Positions 6,392-6,709 of a stretch of DNA of 6,709 nucleotides are shown piece after piece; position 1 is the stretch's first letter, and each line of letters opens with the position of its first letter. Source of the stretch: CAYWHE01 sp964458125 (GTDB lineage Bacteria; Bacteroidota; Bacteroidia; AKYH767-A; OLB10); contig CAYWHE010000222.1 in NCBI GenBank assembly GCA_964458125.1, positions 1-6,709 on the forward strand, in the 5' to 3' direction. The notes beneath the pieces are model-generated. The model was not told the DNA's origin, made no database searches, and saw only the letters and a list, made by a program, of their open reading frames with translations. The position numbers and the translations under genes are program-made.

Positions 6392-6478
6392 GGAGAGGTG
6401 TCCGAGTGGTTTAAGGAGCAAGCCTGGAAAGTTTGTATATGGGAAACTGTATCGCGGGTTCGAATCCCGCCCTCTCCG
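6392..6478 (+). tRNA. tRNA-Ser, anticodon GGA
   Basis: An 87-nt class II tRNA. The acceptor stem GGAGAGG (6392-6398) pairs perfectly with CCTCTCC (6471-6477), with discriminator G6478. The D-arm is TCC...GGA. The anticodon stem CAAGC (6419-6423) pairs with GTTTG (6431-6435) around loop CTGGAAA, with anticodon GGA at 6426-6428, which reads UCC and UCU. The long variable arm (about 6436-6453) folds as ATATGG/CTGTAT with a GAAA loop, diagnostic of Ser. The T-arm is GCGGG-TTCGAAT-CCCGC (6454-6470). The 3' CCA is not encoded (GCAT follows), so it must be added enzymatically. The layout closely parallels E. coli tRNA-Ser(GGA). Confidence 0.97.
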
Positions 6479-6483
6479 CATAT

Positions 6484-6592
6484 GAATCAACTGAACTCCG
6501 GCGAAGCCGGTTTTTCAGTTGCTGAATTCTGGCAAAGCAACGCTTTAGCCTGAATTCAGCAACTGAAAAATGCAAAGCAGTTCAGTTGATTC
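6484..6592. repeat. 109-nt nested inverted repeat (four alternating copies of an 8-mer)
   Basis: Outer arms of 14 bp (GAATCAACTGAACT, 6484-6497, against 6579-6592) and inner arms of 19 bp (TTTTTCAGTTGCTGAATTC, 6511-6529, against 6552-6570) are both perfect. The core GGCAAAGC (6531-6538) pairs with GCTTTAGCC (6542-6550) with one bulge. The left junction holds the hairpin CCGGC-GAA-GCCGG, and the right junction holds TGCAAAGC. The 8-mer CAACTGAA occurs at 6488 and 6560, and its complement TTCAGTTG at 6514 and 6581. The two halves can therefore fold separately or together. It could be a REP-like or MITE-like element, or an elaborate bidirectional terminator between convergent transcripts. No transposase is present in the window. 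Confidence 0.85.
6498..6515 (+). terminator. Intrinsic terminator of tRNA-Ser
   Basis: CCGGC-GAA-GCCGG followed by TTTTT gives a 5-bp G-C stem with a 3-nt loop and a T-run, 20 nt after the tRNA. The stem can be extended by CAACTGAA (6488-6495) against TTCAGTTG (6514-6521). It is embedded in the larger nested repeat. Confidence 0.7.
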
Positions 6593-6603
6593 TCACCATG
6601 GGA

Positions 6604-6706
6604 GTGCAGGGATCACGGCAGCCTCCACGCCTCCTCAATCAGTATGGTACTCCGGTAATTTCGAGAATTTTGAACAGGACCAACATGGCTGCCGTAATCC
6701 CTGCAC
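6604..6706. repeat. Second inverted repeat, 20-bp arms with one mismatch
   Basis: The arm at 6604-6623 (GTGCAGGGATCACGGCAGCC) is the reverse complement of 6687-6706 at 19 of 20 positions; the arms are separated by 63 nt. Complementarity does not continue inward or outward. It begins 12 nt after the nested repeat. It resembles neither a terminator (no T-run) nor, with only 63 nt between arms, a complete insertion sequence. It may be a MITE-like remnant or a long RNA hairpin. Confidence 0.75.
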
Positions 6707-6709
6707 GAC
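6639..6709 (-). CDS. Possible C-terminus of a gene entering from the right edge (hypothetical)
   Basis: On the minus strand a frame open to the window edge encodes 22 residues, with AGITAAMLVLFKILEITG followed by VPY, then TGA at 6639-6641. It looks like the end of a membrane protein, but so short a frame may be chance. A plus-strand frame from ATG 6598 is also open through this stretch. The right arm of the second inverted repeat overlaps the coding end. The orientation would make it convergent with the tRNA-Ser gene, with the nested repeat between them. No family is recognised. Confidence 0.3.
   Translation of the reverse strand, partial: RAGITAAMLVLFKILEITGVPY

Noticed and set aside
6314..6553. 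Plus-strand 79-codon frame across the tRNA
   Set aside because: It includes the whole tRNA-Ser gene and the terminator hairpin, so it is not a protein gene.
6392..6592. tRNA-Ser as integration site of a genomic island
   Set aside because: No repeated copy of the tRNA 3' end and no integrase are visible in the window, so att sites cannot be supported.
6598..6709. Plus-strand frame from ATG 6598 open to the window edge (37 codons)
   Set aside because: It spans both arms of the inverted repeat and has no clear protein character; the competing minus-strand frame looks more like a membrane-protein end, though neither is certain.

Overview
The window looks like ordinary chromosome from a member of the Bacteroidota. 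Three promoters match the phylum's -33 TTG / -7 TAnnTTTG pattern. No gene start has a convincing Shine-Dalgarno sequence, and the leader before htpG is A-rich. The HU paralogue, the 517-aa RNase G and the HtpG are of types familiar from this phylum. No phage, CRISPR or complete transposon genes are visible.

Left half (1-3064), minus strand. Read in the direction of transcription, the order is: an HU/IHF-family DNA-binding protein; a membrane-anchored TPR protein whose start overlaps the HU stop (TGATG); a 29-residue, extremely basic protein that is easily missed (1791-1880); and ribonuclease G (1-1554, apparently with a TTG start). One good promoter (3108-3138) precedes HU. The four genes may form a unit concerned with nucleoid, ribosome and RNA turnover. 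The 236-nt gap between the tiny gene and rng is rich in inverted and direct repeats and could be a regulatory leader for the RNase.

Middle (3065-3366). A divergent promoter region drives HU leftward and htpG rightward.

Right half (3367-6480), plus strand. It holds htpG (Hsp90 chaperone), a compact terminator that runs directly into a promoter-like box, ansA (type I cytoplasmic L-asparaginase, possibly leaderless), and a tRNA-Ser(GGA) with its own strong promoter.

Right edge (6481-6709). A 109-nt nested inverted repeat containing a terminator hairpin follows the tRNA. A second inverted repeat with 20-bp arms follows it. Inside the second repeat a short minus-strand reading frame may be the C-terminus of a gene entering from beyond the window. 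If so, the first repeat lies between convergent transcripts.

The window is mostly housekeeping. The points most worth a second look are the tiny basic ORF, the structured rng leader and the four-armed repeat after the tRNA.
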